Assembly (NCBI RefSeq): GCF_019703515.2
Contig: NC_059365.1
Span: forward strand, 37,870,001 to 37,934,000
DNA length: 64,000 nt
Origin: Myxocyprinus asiaticus
Lineage: Eukaryota > Chordata > Actinopteri > Cypriniformes > Catostomidae
Direction: 5' to 3'
Below are positions 38,201 to 50,800 of this stretch, one piece after another (the first letter of the stretch is position 1; every line of letters begins with the position of its first letter). The notes under the pieces are model-generated. The model had not been told where the DNA came from. It saw only the letters and a list, made by a program, of their open reading frames with translations, and searched no databases. The position numbers and the translations under genes are program-made.

Positions 38201-41200
38201 ACACGCCATATTCCAAGTCTTCTGAAGTCATACTGCATAACAACATACATTTTTAAATATGTGAGGGACAGACTGAAAATATTTCCATCTGCCATCAAAT
38301 CTTATTCGTGTATGCACATATTCAAACTTGCAGTGTCAAGACACGTCGCCCTAGGTTTAATGTTAACGACACCAAATGCCATTGGTTCTCACACGTCTCG
38401 TAACAGAATATGACGTGCCAAGTATGAAAATGCGGAAATGTGAATGACAGTTTAAGAGCCAAAGCAGAAGACATTTTATTTTAAATTTTTTGTGAATTAT
38501 TACTTCAATTTCACTCAATTCCTCAAACAAAGCAATCGTATGTCTTCAGAAGACTTGGAATAAAGAGCATGTGTCATATGGACTACTTTTATGGTGCATT
38601 TGAAGTCCTTTTTTGTACTGTTTTTTCCCTGTATGTCAAAGAGCAGCATAAACATTCTTAAAAAGTAAAAAAAAAAAAAAAACAACAAAAACAAAAAACC
38701 TCATATGGGTTTGGAACAACATGAGTGAATTTGGAGAAAAGTTTTACTTTAAGGTGATAGGCATCTCACCAGTGGTGCCGAGGAAGAGTAGGACCAGTAT
38801 CCAGTAGACCCAGAATACAGAAAGAGCCAGAAAAGTACAGAAGGGCTGCAGTGCCAGCAGCGGAAGGTGAATAAACACTTTTCCCGCCACGTGGAAAAGG
38901 GCAATTGTCAGGGCCACCCTTTTCCTCATGAACAACATCAGAAGCAACAAAATTCCCTGCCAGAGCAGAAAGGGGTAAATTAGCAGTGCGGCATAGTGAA
39001 AAATACCAGCTGAGATCTCTCTAAAAGATGCACACAGTGAGAAGAGGGCATACCGTAAACACAGTCGCTGAAACTGCATAGATGAGCAGACCTTGAGCGT
39101 GGTTTTTCGGGGGCTTTATGTCACCATTGGCCTCTTCTGCTTCCTTCAAATCCTTAGACATAGTTTCATTCATTGTCATCCTGTAGTCGATATATAACCA
39201 CCACAGAACGCTGGTGCCTCCTGAGAAACACAGTACACAACCCCAAATCCCATTTCAACACTGTAAATACAGGTGTTTAAATCTAGTGTCAGATTAAACT
39301 GCATTGTCAATAGGTGCTTTCACATATTCAGCATCCATTGTCAAACTGAATTGTCTTATAAAGCTGTTACATTGCCGGAAACAAGTTGTAGCATTGCTGC
39401 ATGTAACATTAGCTGTTCGAACACGTACAAGGATGCTGTGACACAAATAGTTTGAACTAATCCCAAAGTTTTGAATTTTGGTGGTTGTTTGTGAATAGTA
39501 GCAATACATATAAAATATAGAAAACAGGGAATATACAGAAATCTTAAATATAAATTTAACAAGTTAATTTTGTGTGATAAATTGTTTTTATTATTATTAT
39601 TTTAAAAATTAATCCAATTAATTACGTCCCCAGACCGTAATAAGGAATATTTCTACCATCAAAGCAATTCAAGCTTGAAATACCACCTGTTTTCATTAGG
39701 GGGCAGTAAACGAAACTCTATAGGCAACGCACAGCTGTGCAAACAACAAATCGCACTAGGTCCACTAGCGACAGCACAAGATGAGAACGCGTTCTTGCAT
39801 TTCTAACACAGCAGGACATATGGCAATAGAGCGCAACAGTCTGGTTCAGGAAGTAAAAATCCCAAATTCATTTTTTCTATTGACAAATTGATTTTCAAAG
39901 ATAACCTTTAAACCTTTATAGACTGACCTAACGTGAGCTCAGAGGTTGTTCATCGATGGTATATGCCTTTGTTGAAGCTACCGGTCTGCATTATTTCAAC
40001 ATCTTCGTTTGAGAGCAAAATTTCAACTACATTAAGGTCCCGGCACACTGCATACAAAAACAAAGAATGAATGTGTGTGACGACATTTAGAATAAAATCT
40101 GGCCAAAACAAAGGTGTTTTTGTGTTCGTTTCAATAGTTCATAACAGCTCACCTAGGTGAACTTTTAGGAAAGATTCTTACCAGCTGCTAAACACCTTCT
40201 AACTACCATTGATGCACGTCATCAGTAGGTGTGACCTGAAGCTCCACCTAACTTAAGGCCATCAGCTAATTCTGTTTATCTTGTTCAGTCAGTCAAAATC
40301 AGTCAATAAGAACACACTGGCATGTAGCTTTATTAGCAAGCTGGTGCAAATTTACCTACATCTGTACAATCGCTCACATAATCAAAGTGCCCATTCACTC
40401 TTTTCTTTTATATGCTGCTTCACTCATGTGCTATCTGCAGCGAAAGCCATTCACACATCTGCCCAAAGTAAGCCTATCATCATTCTTATATCTGTATTCT
40501 GCACATTAACACTTTTATACACTCATCTTTGAAATAGTATAGCGTAACCGGCACATATTATGACCACCCTTACAAAAAACTAAACTCGCCGCAAACTTGC
40601 TACAAATTTGCCGCTCGTTATTTTCACATGCATATGATCTTTCGATTCGCTGCAAATGTTTGCCAAAAGTTTGCAGCTCTTCGCCAGTAGTGGTGAATCT
40701 CCGGCAAACCTTTGGCAACAATGGACAATTTGCAGCAAGTTTGCGGCAAATTTGCGATGAACTCTTCATTTTCGTAAGAGCGTGTGTAGCGTGATAGAGC
40801 ATTAGCGTCATGAATTCACAATGTAAACAAGACAAATTAAACATTTTCTACTGCATATGTATTACTTTAAATCATCAGAGTGGTTAAAACAACTGCTTTT
40901 ACAGATTTCATGTGAATCTACTTATAGAATAAGGCATAAAGTCATTGATAACACATTTTAATGTCACATTAGTTTAGGTTTTATATGTAGCATCCTCATA
41001 TTTAAATGCTTCTCTAAATGCATCCAGCAGCAGTGTGGCCGTGTCTAAATGATCGGGAACAGTATAATGTTGCTTGGCTATTTAGAACTTCTTTTTATCC
41101 CTGAACGGAAAACACGAAGGACTTCTCCGGAACTATATCGGGGTCTTTACAGGCTGCTAAACACATTCTTACTGCCATTGTTCCACGTCATCGGTAGGTG

Positions 41201-44200
41201 TGACCTGGAGCTCCACCTAATTTAAGGCCGTCATCTAATTCCCGTTTACGCCATTCAGTCAGTTAAGATCTTTCCAAATGAAACACACCAGCGTGCAGCA
41301 TTATTAGCGAGCTGGTGCAAATTTACCAACATCTGTAAGATCGTTCACGTAGAGACATTTTCCAAGACTATGTCATGCGATTTTTTTGTTTAATTAGTCT
41401 ACAAATGGAATCAAATGTACTCAACTACTCTCAAGTGCCTATTCTAAAGCCATTCACACATCTGCCCAAAGTAAGATATGCCTCTCTTATTATCTTTTGT
41501 CTGCATTTTGCCTATCAACACTCTTTTATACACCCATCTTTGCAGTAGTATCAGTGTCATCATAAATTACAATAACAGAGTGTAACCGGCGCATATTATG
41601 GCCGCATATAGCGTGTTAGCACATTAGCACCATGGATTCAGAATTTAAACAAAACACATTACACATTTTCTACTGCATATATATGGTATTATACTATAAA
41701 TCATTATCGAGTGGTTAAAACAGCTTCTTTTACTGATCTCGTGTGAATTATATTCATAGAATGAGGCAAGAAGTCATTGATAATACATTGTAATGTCACA
41801 TTAGTAAAGGTTTTTACATGTAGTCTTGTGCGTTCTCATATTTAAATGCTCTTCCAAATGCCTCAAACAGCGTTGTGGTGGTTGTCTGAATGTTCGCAAA
41901 CAGCATGTTGTTGCTCAGCTGTTTCAATTTTGGCTCTGAGCAAAGAACAAAGGATTTCCCTTACAAAAAAATCTAGAGTTCTGGCAAACTAGCTGCAAAC
42001 TTTCAAATGCAAATGAGCTTTCTATTCACCGCAAATGTTTGCCAGAAGTTTGCATCTCTTCACCGGTAGTGGTGAACCTGCAGCCAACCTTTTTGCATCA
42101 ATGGACAAGTTTGCCGCAAAGCTCATTTGCATGTGAAAATGATCAGTGGAACTCTTGCCATGAACTCCTGATTTTTGTAAGGGTCGGGAGTGTGCTAGGC
42201 CTTTAACCATGGGCCAGCAGGGAAAGCTTCACCAATCACAGAACCACGGCCAACAAAGCCAGCGAAACATGCCCACACTGTCAATGACGCAGTCAAGTCG
42301 GTCTCCCTTCACCCTTAAACTAACTGTACATATCTGAATATATTGTTTCTATACTTATAATCAACAACCCCATCGATTTCTATGTAATTACATATTTCGC
42401 AGTGCTTCATGGGATTGTAGTTTGTGCCCATGTGAAAGACAGTAAGAGCACAGTCTTGTCCCTTTGTCCTTTTGTCCAATTTTAAAATACTTTTGCCTCA
42501 AAACAAAGTTTGTAATGTTGTGATTCACCTCGAAGCTGGTTGGTTTGGTTTATTGCACATATCCTCTTTTATGAAGTATTTTATGAAAAGCTTATGCAAA
42601 AAAATTAATGGGAAAAATATTTCCGGAACTCAGAGGGCTGAAAAAGTGGGTGGGCACTGTTGAACTTCATTCCGAATGCAGGGATTTCGAGATGTGTTTT
42701 TATAGGTTTCAACTACGTTTAACATGACACAGCGACCTAAATACACTGTTCATGATGCAACGCAACCAAAGTGAGATGCTCCAAAATTGTCACATACTGT
42801 AACTCTGTTTGCATGATTTACACCAGGAGAAGACTGACACATCTTACACTGGCTATTATGTCATTAACAACTAGTTGGTCAATTCGTTTCTGTATACACT
42901 GCATGTAAAATATATGAAAATGTGGTTGTCACAACAACTTCCACTATTCGGGAGTTAATTTGGTTGTACAATGCGGTTGTCGCTCCCGTAAATTACAGAA
43001 CTGTGTGTGTACAAACAGGATAACGCACTAAAAGGTGAACTGACCAACGCATTTAGCTGCAGTATGTACGTGGCCAAAGTCATATGGGTTTGTAACAAGT
43101 AACAACATGAGGGTGAGTAATGAAGACAGAATATTAATTTTAATATCCCTTTAATCCAGCAATTTATTGGGCTTCGTGTGTGAAAGTGGCTGATGATGAG
43201 AAATAAGAGGACTAGCTTAGAAAATCTTTCCAACCAATAATATTCAACTATCAAATGCTGACTTAAGAGTAGTACCTGAAATGTACAAACACAGAAAGAA
43301 ATGATGCCATTCACAGCATAAGAGGAGAAAAGTAGTGCAGAGAAAGCAAACTTGCCCAGAGAACCCAGAACCACCATTGCAGTGAGGATCCAAACCAGGA
43401 CAGCAGAGATGTAACGGATTATCACCATGAGGATCATGGACAGAACTGCAGCATGCACAAAACAGGTTGAGCAGTTAGAAGAATACACCTCAGACAGAGT
43501 GAGATCTTGGAAATAATGAGTGTTTAAAGACAACATGAAATCAAACTTTGTATCCTAATCGTTATCTTATTGTGCACAATTCAGCATTCATCACTGTATT
43601 TTATTCTGAAAACAAGATGTTTTCAAAATCTTTCATCCACTTATCTGCTGACATCACCAATGCTGTGTGGGCAGGGAACATAACATATTAACCAATAATA
43701 TTACAGCTAATTATCATAATTCAATCAAACCCAGATGGATACGATCAAGTGTTACACAAGGATTGTAGATTACACAAGTTGTTGTAAATGCCATTTCATG
43801 ATGTCTTTAAGGGCTAGAAATCCTGCAATAATTTCAACAATAGGCCTTATATTAAGACATCTGTTTGTTAATGCTTAATCATGCAGAAGTTAATGAGTCT
43901 TGATTAGATATAAATATCAAGGGACCACAATTATCCATTTCATATGAGAATAATGTCACAGTTAAACACTCATTATCAGACAATTAAATCAATTCAGCTT
44001 CGACGGCAGCCAGAGAGAACAGGCAGTTACCTAGCGCCAGCAGACAAAGCCCGACAATGATCTCTTTGCTGGCCGCCACCCCGGCGATCAGTCTGTTTAA
44101 CATGCTGTTATCACTGACAAACGTCACCACCGCTTCAGCAAACTTAGCATAGCAGGAGATATCCACCGGCGTGCAGCGGTTAAATACTGGAAGAGCTTTG

Positions 44201-46970
44201 CTGCAGTGATAGAAAAGGCCAGAAGGATAGAGGACAGATCAAGGAGGAAAAAGAAGCTTTATAGGATTGTTTGTCAAGGGTTTGTTAAATACCTCTCTGG
44301 TACTGGAAGTTTGGGACACTTGTCGAAGCGCTCGGGAAGTTGTGGGTACTTATGACCAGGTAACTCGTACGAACAAAGCTCAGACCCTAAAAGAAAGAAA
44401 AAAAGAAGAGGAAAACAGTTGCATTATATACAATGTTACACATCAGGGTTCCCACTCTTTTCAAGGCACAATTTTCCAGGACATTTTATGCGCCCAACAA
44501 GTGTAATATTTAAGTTAAAATGCATATGTCCATTTAAATCAAGCTTTTATTTTGCCGTTTCGGTGTGTTTTGGACAGTAGATTCTCACCTCCAGACAAGC
44601 AGTTCGCAAAATGGCCAAATGTGATTATAAATCCCTGTAAAGCTGTAATTTAATCAATTAAATACATAGTCTGTATGTGCTGCACACTTCAGAGTGCTCT
44701 GCTCTCTGTCATCTCACTGTCAAACGTCACCACCGCTTCAGCAAACTTAGCATAGCAGGAGATATCCACCGGCTTGATGATCATGATGAGGTGTTTTCAG
44801 TCTGTGAGCGGCCAGCTTCACACATTCATTTTGAAGCAAGCATCACTTGCAGATAATATATTTATTCAATTAAATCACTTTTGCAGTTTATTTATCACAC
44901 AAGGACATATTCGCAATTTCAATTTGATTAATTGTGTATTCAAACATTCATTTCTGTCCAAATATGTCACATTCCATGACATTATGAATTTTTTAATCTA
45001 ATGCCATTTTTCTGACTAGATTCCATGATTTCGTCCGTGTTTTCCGCATACTACAAGTGGTAACCGCAGTATAAGCAGACTCTGATCATTGAATTATTGA
45101 AAATGTATTCACATCCCAAGGTGTAAAGGCCGAATCACCACGCTACTAACTCAGGGTGTGAATTTGTTTTTAAAAAAAAATCAGTGGTCCGACCATCATT
45201 GTTGTCTAAAGTTTTTTAACTCAAATGTTATTGTGGATAACACAACAGCAGTGTTGGAACGAAAGAAAACGTATTTTGTACTATATCAATACTTAAAACT
45301 ATTGCGTTGGAGAAAAACAGAGATGACAGCAGATGAGCAGAGTACGTGACAATGTATGTGACAGGGACTCGATCATGACAGTCAACCATTGAAACTGTTT
45401 CACAATGTGCAGCCCCGGCAGTGACAAAACGATACGAATTTGTTTATTTGACTCCTACTCCAAGTCCTGATCATTACCATATTTTTGTGCATTTAACAAA
45501 AACCTTGTTAGCAACACAGTCAAACAGTTCTATTATACTAAAATATTTTCCAGGACAAATAATTATTTTCCAGGTCATTTAGGTATTTTTCTAATTTTCT
45601 ACTACTTTTCCATGACTGGTTTTCATCAGTGGAACTGGGTTTTCCTGGAAGCGTGGGAACCCTGCACATATACCTGCTAAAAAAAGATGGTCAAGCTGGA
45701 GAACGAGTTCAAGCTTTGCTTTTAAATATGATTAACCAGCTCAGTAAGGTCACCGGACCCACATAACAATGGTGGTCTACCACTCCTAACCAGATTTAGC
45801 TTGATGGTCTTCCAGGTCAAGCTTGGCTCCACCAGCTGCTAGTATGGCTGGACAGTATACTGAATATTTTGCGATACTTTCAGAGTGTTAAGATGGAGAT
45901 ATTTGGAGTGTCTCTGATTTGAATCTCAGTAGAGTTCAATGCTGATAGATTTCAATCATTTTTTTTTTTTTTAAATACTGTATTTTACTTCTTGCTAGGT
46001 ATGGGAATCACAAGGAATTTAACGATTCTGCTTCTGATTCTGACTCCTCAACCATTTTGGTTCCATTAATGATTCGTATATTTGAGTAGGGCTGGGCGAT
46101 ATGGCGATATTCAAGGTGTAGATTCAGTAGAGGAGCAGAACTGCCATTGAACTGCGGAGCTGGACACACAGTCTTCTGTCCGCATCGGCAGAAAAATTGA
46201 CATTCTAGAACCGTTAATGGAACTGAAAGTCATGACAATCATATGTTTCTGTATTTATTAAAAAAATGGGACCAGTTCCGAATAAGAACTGGTTCTCAGT
46301 TCCTAACCCTACTTGCATTAAAAATGTCGAATCTACTTTGCAACAATTGCTTTTTGTTGAAAATATAGTTCCTCTGAATGAAAACAAACAAACAAACCAG
46401 TCACCCTTTTAAGCCATTTCACTACACATTCATTAATAGAGATATACACTGAATATCATAAGATAAAAAATATCAAATAATTTAAGCTATATTGCCCAGA
46501 CCTAGCTGGAAATTTATCAGCATTTGTAAACCAAATTGGACAGCTTTGACCAGCCACGTAAAATCAGTTACCATCAGAAACTGATTTTTAGCAGAACCTT
46601 TCAGCAGGATGCAAAAAAAGATATACAAGATAACTAATTATATTACTGTCAGAATTTTTGCCCCAAGCCTTGCTTAATTTCTCACTCTGCTATCGACATA
46701 CTTTTTTTTTTTTTTACAAACAAGCCTCACTACCCTTTCAATTTAAAGGTGAACTCCACAGCCATAATGAACTGTCCTTATAAACAGATGCACAGAAAAC
46801 CACAGTGAAACTCCAGGGACACAGTGATGTCATTTATACAGCTCATTTGTGTCAAATAGAACATTTCAAACCCTACAGACAGCAAAACTGGACTGTAAGA
46901 CCTTTGTTCTGTTAGCTCAACCCTGAACGGGTCTTACTGGCTGTGCCTGACAGAAACGTATGTGCATATC

Positions 46971-47023
<53 letters not shown>

Positions 47024-47798
47024 GTTCTTCATGGAGTGGCCATGAGTAAAAAACACTGTGAAAGGACATAAGGCGTGGGGGTCATGACCACATATACGAA
47101 TAAAGCCTTTGTCTAATGAGCTGAGGTACAGTCAGTGATGTCCTACCATTATATCTGTGACAATGACATGTTACGTGCCCACAATAGCTGATTGGCTGAC
47201 TGACTCACCATTCATCATGGCGAACCTCTTCAGGTCGTAGTAAGTCGACAGTTCCTCTGTGGGACATTGTGACACACACAGCGCCATGGATTTAATCTTC
47301 CTCTGGATGATGTCTATGTTGCATGGATCCAGGAAAAAGACATATCTGTAAATAAAACAACCACAAATCTTGTTTCAAGGCACTAAGAGTGTTTGGGTCA
47401 TTCTATAGAACAAATGCCTTTTCCATCTAGTAATGTGATTTTTAAACATTCCATTAGACAAATAATGTGTTGAAATGATAATAATTTAATTTTGACATCT
47501 AAAGATAGTTAATAAATTTGTAAAAATGTTAATATAACAAATATTTGCTAAGATATAACTTTGCCTTCAGAGATGTTTAATTTGAAATTAATTAAATCCT
47601 GTTTAGAAAGAGAATTTAATGCTAATATTTCAACAAATGTCCATTTTCATTTATCAATTGTTTACTTTATAAAATCATGGTAACAGCGATGATATTTTGA
47701 GATCATCCACTACTAACAGACATAACACAACAAAATATTTTAAAACTTTTTTTTATAATATAAAAAACATGCTTATCTTTTTCCAAGGATGATGTCAT

Positions 47799-47864
<66 letters not shown>

Positions 47865-50800
47865 AGAGAAACAGATCAATATTAAAGTCTTTTACTATAA
47901 ATCTCCACTTTCACTTCCACATTCTTCTTCTTCTTTTGTTTTGGCAATTCACATTGTTTGTGCATATTGCCAACTACTGGACAGGGAGGAGAATTTTATT
48001 AAATATTGATCTATTTCTAACCCACACCCATTATATTGCTTCTGAAGACATTAATTTAATCACTGGAGTCTTATGGATTACTTTTATGCTGTCTTTATGT
48101 GCTTTTTGGAGCTTCAAAGTTTTGGTCACCATTTACTTGCATTGTATGGACCTACAGAGCTGAAATATTCTTCTTAAAATCTTCGTTTGTGTTCAGCAGA
48201 AGAAGAAAGTCATTCACATCTGGGATGGCATGAGGGTGAGAAAATTATGAGAGGATTTTAATTTGTTGGTGAACTATCCCTTTAACCATTTTATTGCCAT
48301 CATTTATACATCATGTGCTTACAAAGAGAAAAAAAATTTGCTGGTTTCCCAGAGGCAAGAGAGGTCTATTTTTACACATATGAGGGACACAAATGGCACC
48401 CGTTTTTCAGAATGACCCATTTAACATCATACCTTATGACGAATGAAATACCAAAACAAGCTGTTTTTTTTTTTCATGAAGTCTGATCTGATACCACCAT
48501 TGGACTTAAATTACGGCATTGTTTGATAAAAATCGACATTGAACAGCAGATATCTTTTTGTCACAAGACTGTTCAGCCCAGTATTTTGGCAGAGGGAAAC
48601 TGAGAGCTTGTTTACGAGCCAATCCTCCGCTGTGGCCATGGCTTTACTTCAGCACTTCATGCGGTGTGAAGTGGGCACCGCACCCACACAGGGACGAGGG
48701 AGCCATTGTCTTGTGTGCTCAGCACAAAAACAGACTGTCAGTAGCAGGGGATTCACACACCTGAGGAAAGAGCCCTTCAGCATTAGCACACAGCCTGTCA
48801 AAACAGCCTGGCCATAGAAGAGGGTTTACTTTAAATACCCCATGAAATCAAAATTGGAGTTCTGTGGCTTTTAGTCCATGTCTGTTAGCTTAGAGTATGC
48901 TGGAGTACTCCCTAAATGTTGACAAAATCATTTTTAGCACTTGCAGACATTTAAAATTTACAGTCGCTATCTTCTGGTCTATCTTTTGTCCAATAAAATG
49001 CACTCCTCAGCATCACCAAACAGAACTGCAAAAAAAATGACACTTCAGTCAGTGGAGAGACAGACAGTCCCGCCCAAAACTCAAGCCATTTGTTGAGTCA
49101 ATGTTGGGCTAGTCAGCCACTTAAAATAAAGAGGCACAAGGCTAGCCTGTAAAATACACAGTTTTCAGTACTGACGACAGGAGCAATGAAAATAAACCCT
49201 GAACCATTATAACCCGATGCTTGCTAAAACAAACTGCTTACTACTTTTATGGTATGCAATAAATACACTGAATGCACATGAGGGCCAAAGATAAGCCATA
49301 ACCCCATTAAACAGAGCTGGATAAAGTGAAGGATCGTGGGAAGTGGGACTGGGCTACTGGATGATGGTATTAACAGCAGAGAAGGTAAAACTAAGCTAAT
49401 TGCATTAAGAAGATGAACTTTGCTCGGCTAACAACATTAGCTTGCTAACTCAGTCAGTTTCCTGACACACAGTACATACCCATGAGTAGTACTTTTGCCA
49501 CTACAGCAGTTTAGTTTTTAAACAAAAAAACACCATGATTCCCAAACCTCACAAATACACAAAATAGAGCCTGAAACTCTTAAAGTCAAACTCACTTGAA
49601 GTATTTTTTTCTTCTTCAGCAAATGGTCAATGAAAGAAGGTGAAAGATGGCATTGCGTAGGCTGTCATTTATGCATTAATGGTGCAAAAATCTGATATGA
49701 TTGAACATTCATTACGCTTTTATTTTGACATTCTGAACTCTCCAGGAAGTCCTGTAAGTGTGTCTGTTTATTGGCAAGTTCACAGTAGTTTAATTCGCTT
49801 CTTATTCAAATTCTGGTAAAAAAGCACCTCCAGTGCCTTTCTAAATGCATATTATTAGTGAACCGAACTATTGAGCATCTACATCTGAGATGCTGTTCGT
49901 GAGTAGTGCTTTAATATTGTGCACCGCGTGAAGGCTAAAAACAGCCACGAGTGTGTGTGTAAACAGAGCAGCACCATTCAACATCGCACTGGCACTGCAA
50001 GTGCATATTATATATTTACTTATTAAACACAGCCTTTAGTGATTCACAGAGCTATTGCACGTCTTCAAGTGGCTTTGAATAAAATTCACGAGTCATATGA
50101 ACTACTTCAATGGCGTTTTTATGGTTCTTTTATGTCATTTTTTTGAGCTTGACAGTAAAGAACATGACTAACACAGTATCGGATTTGGATCGGGCTTGTC
50201 AGACCGACACCCGATCCGTTTAAAAGCTTCAATATCGGAGCCGATACCGATCCAGGTATCGGATCGGTGCATCCCTACACAAAACTACATAAGATGTTGG
50301 TTAATGGAGAAAAATAACCTTGGGAGAAACCAGCCTCACTGTGGGGGCCAGTTCACCTCTGGCTAACAGCATGAGTATAATGTTAATATTACTCTAGGAC
50401 ATATCACAATTTTAATTTGATTACATTCAAACATTCATTTTCGCCCAAATATGTCATATTCCACGACATTCTGCGTTTTATTGCTAATGCCATTTTTATG
50501 ACTAGATTCCGTGTTTTCCGCATACTACATGTGGTAACTGCGGTATAAGCTGACTCTGATCATTGACTTATTTAAAATTAATTCACATCCCGAGATATTA
50601 CGGCCGAATCACCACGATACCAACCCAGTGTGAATAAAAAAAATAATAATTTAAATCAGTGGTCCGACTATCATCGTTGTCTAAATTTTATAACTCACAG
50701 GGATGCGAAAAAGTTGAGACAATCACTGATCCACGGACATGTTTTCCAGGGTTATTTTTTTTGACAATAAGCTAAAAGCACCAACTTACGCTATTTTATG

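Noticed and set aside
43351..43360. Exon extended past 43356 into the open frame KFAFSALLF
   Set aside because: It breaks the phase with the exon at 39220 and departs from the CTL1 family; the GC donor explains the boundary better.
48539..48817. 92-codon + strand frame
   Set aside because: No motif or splice support.
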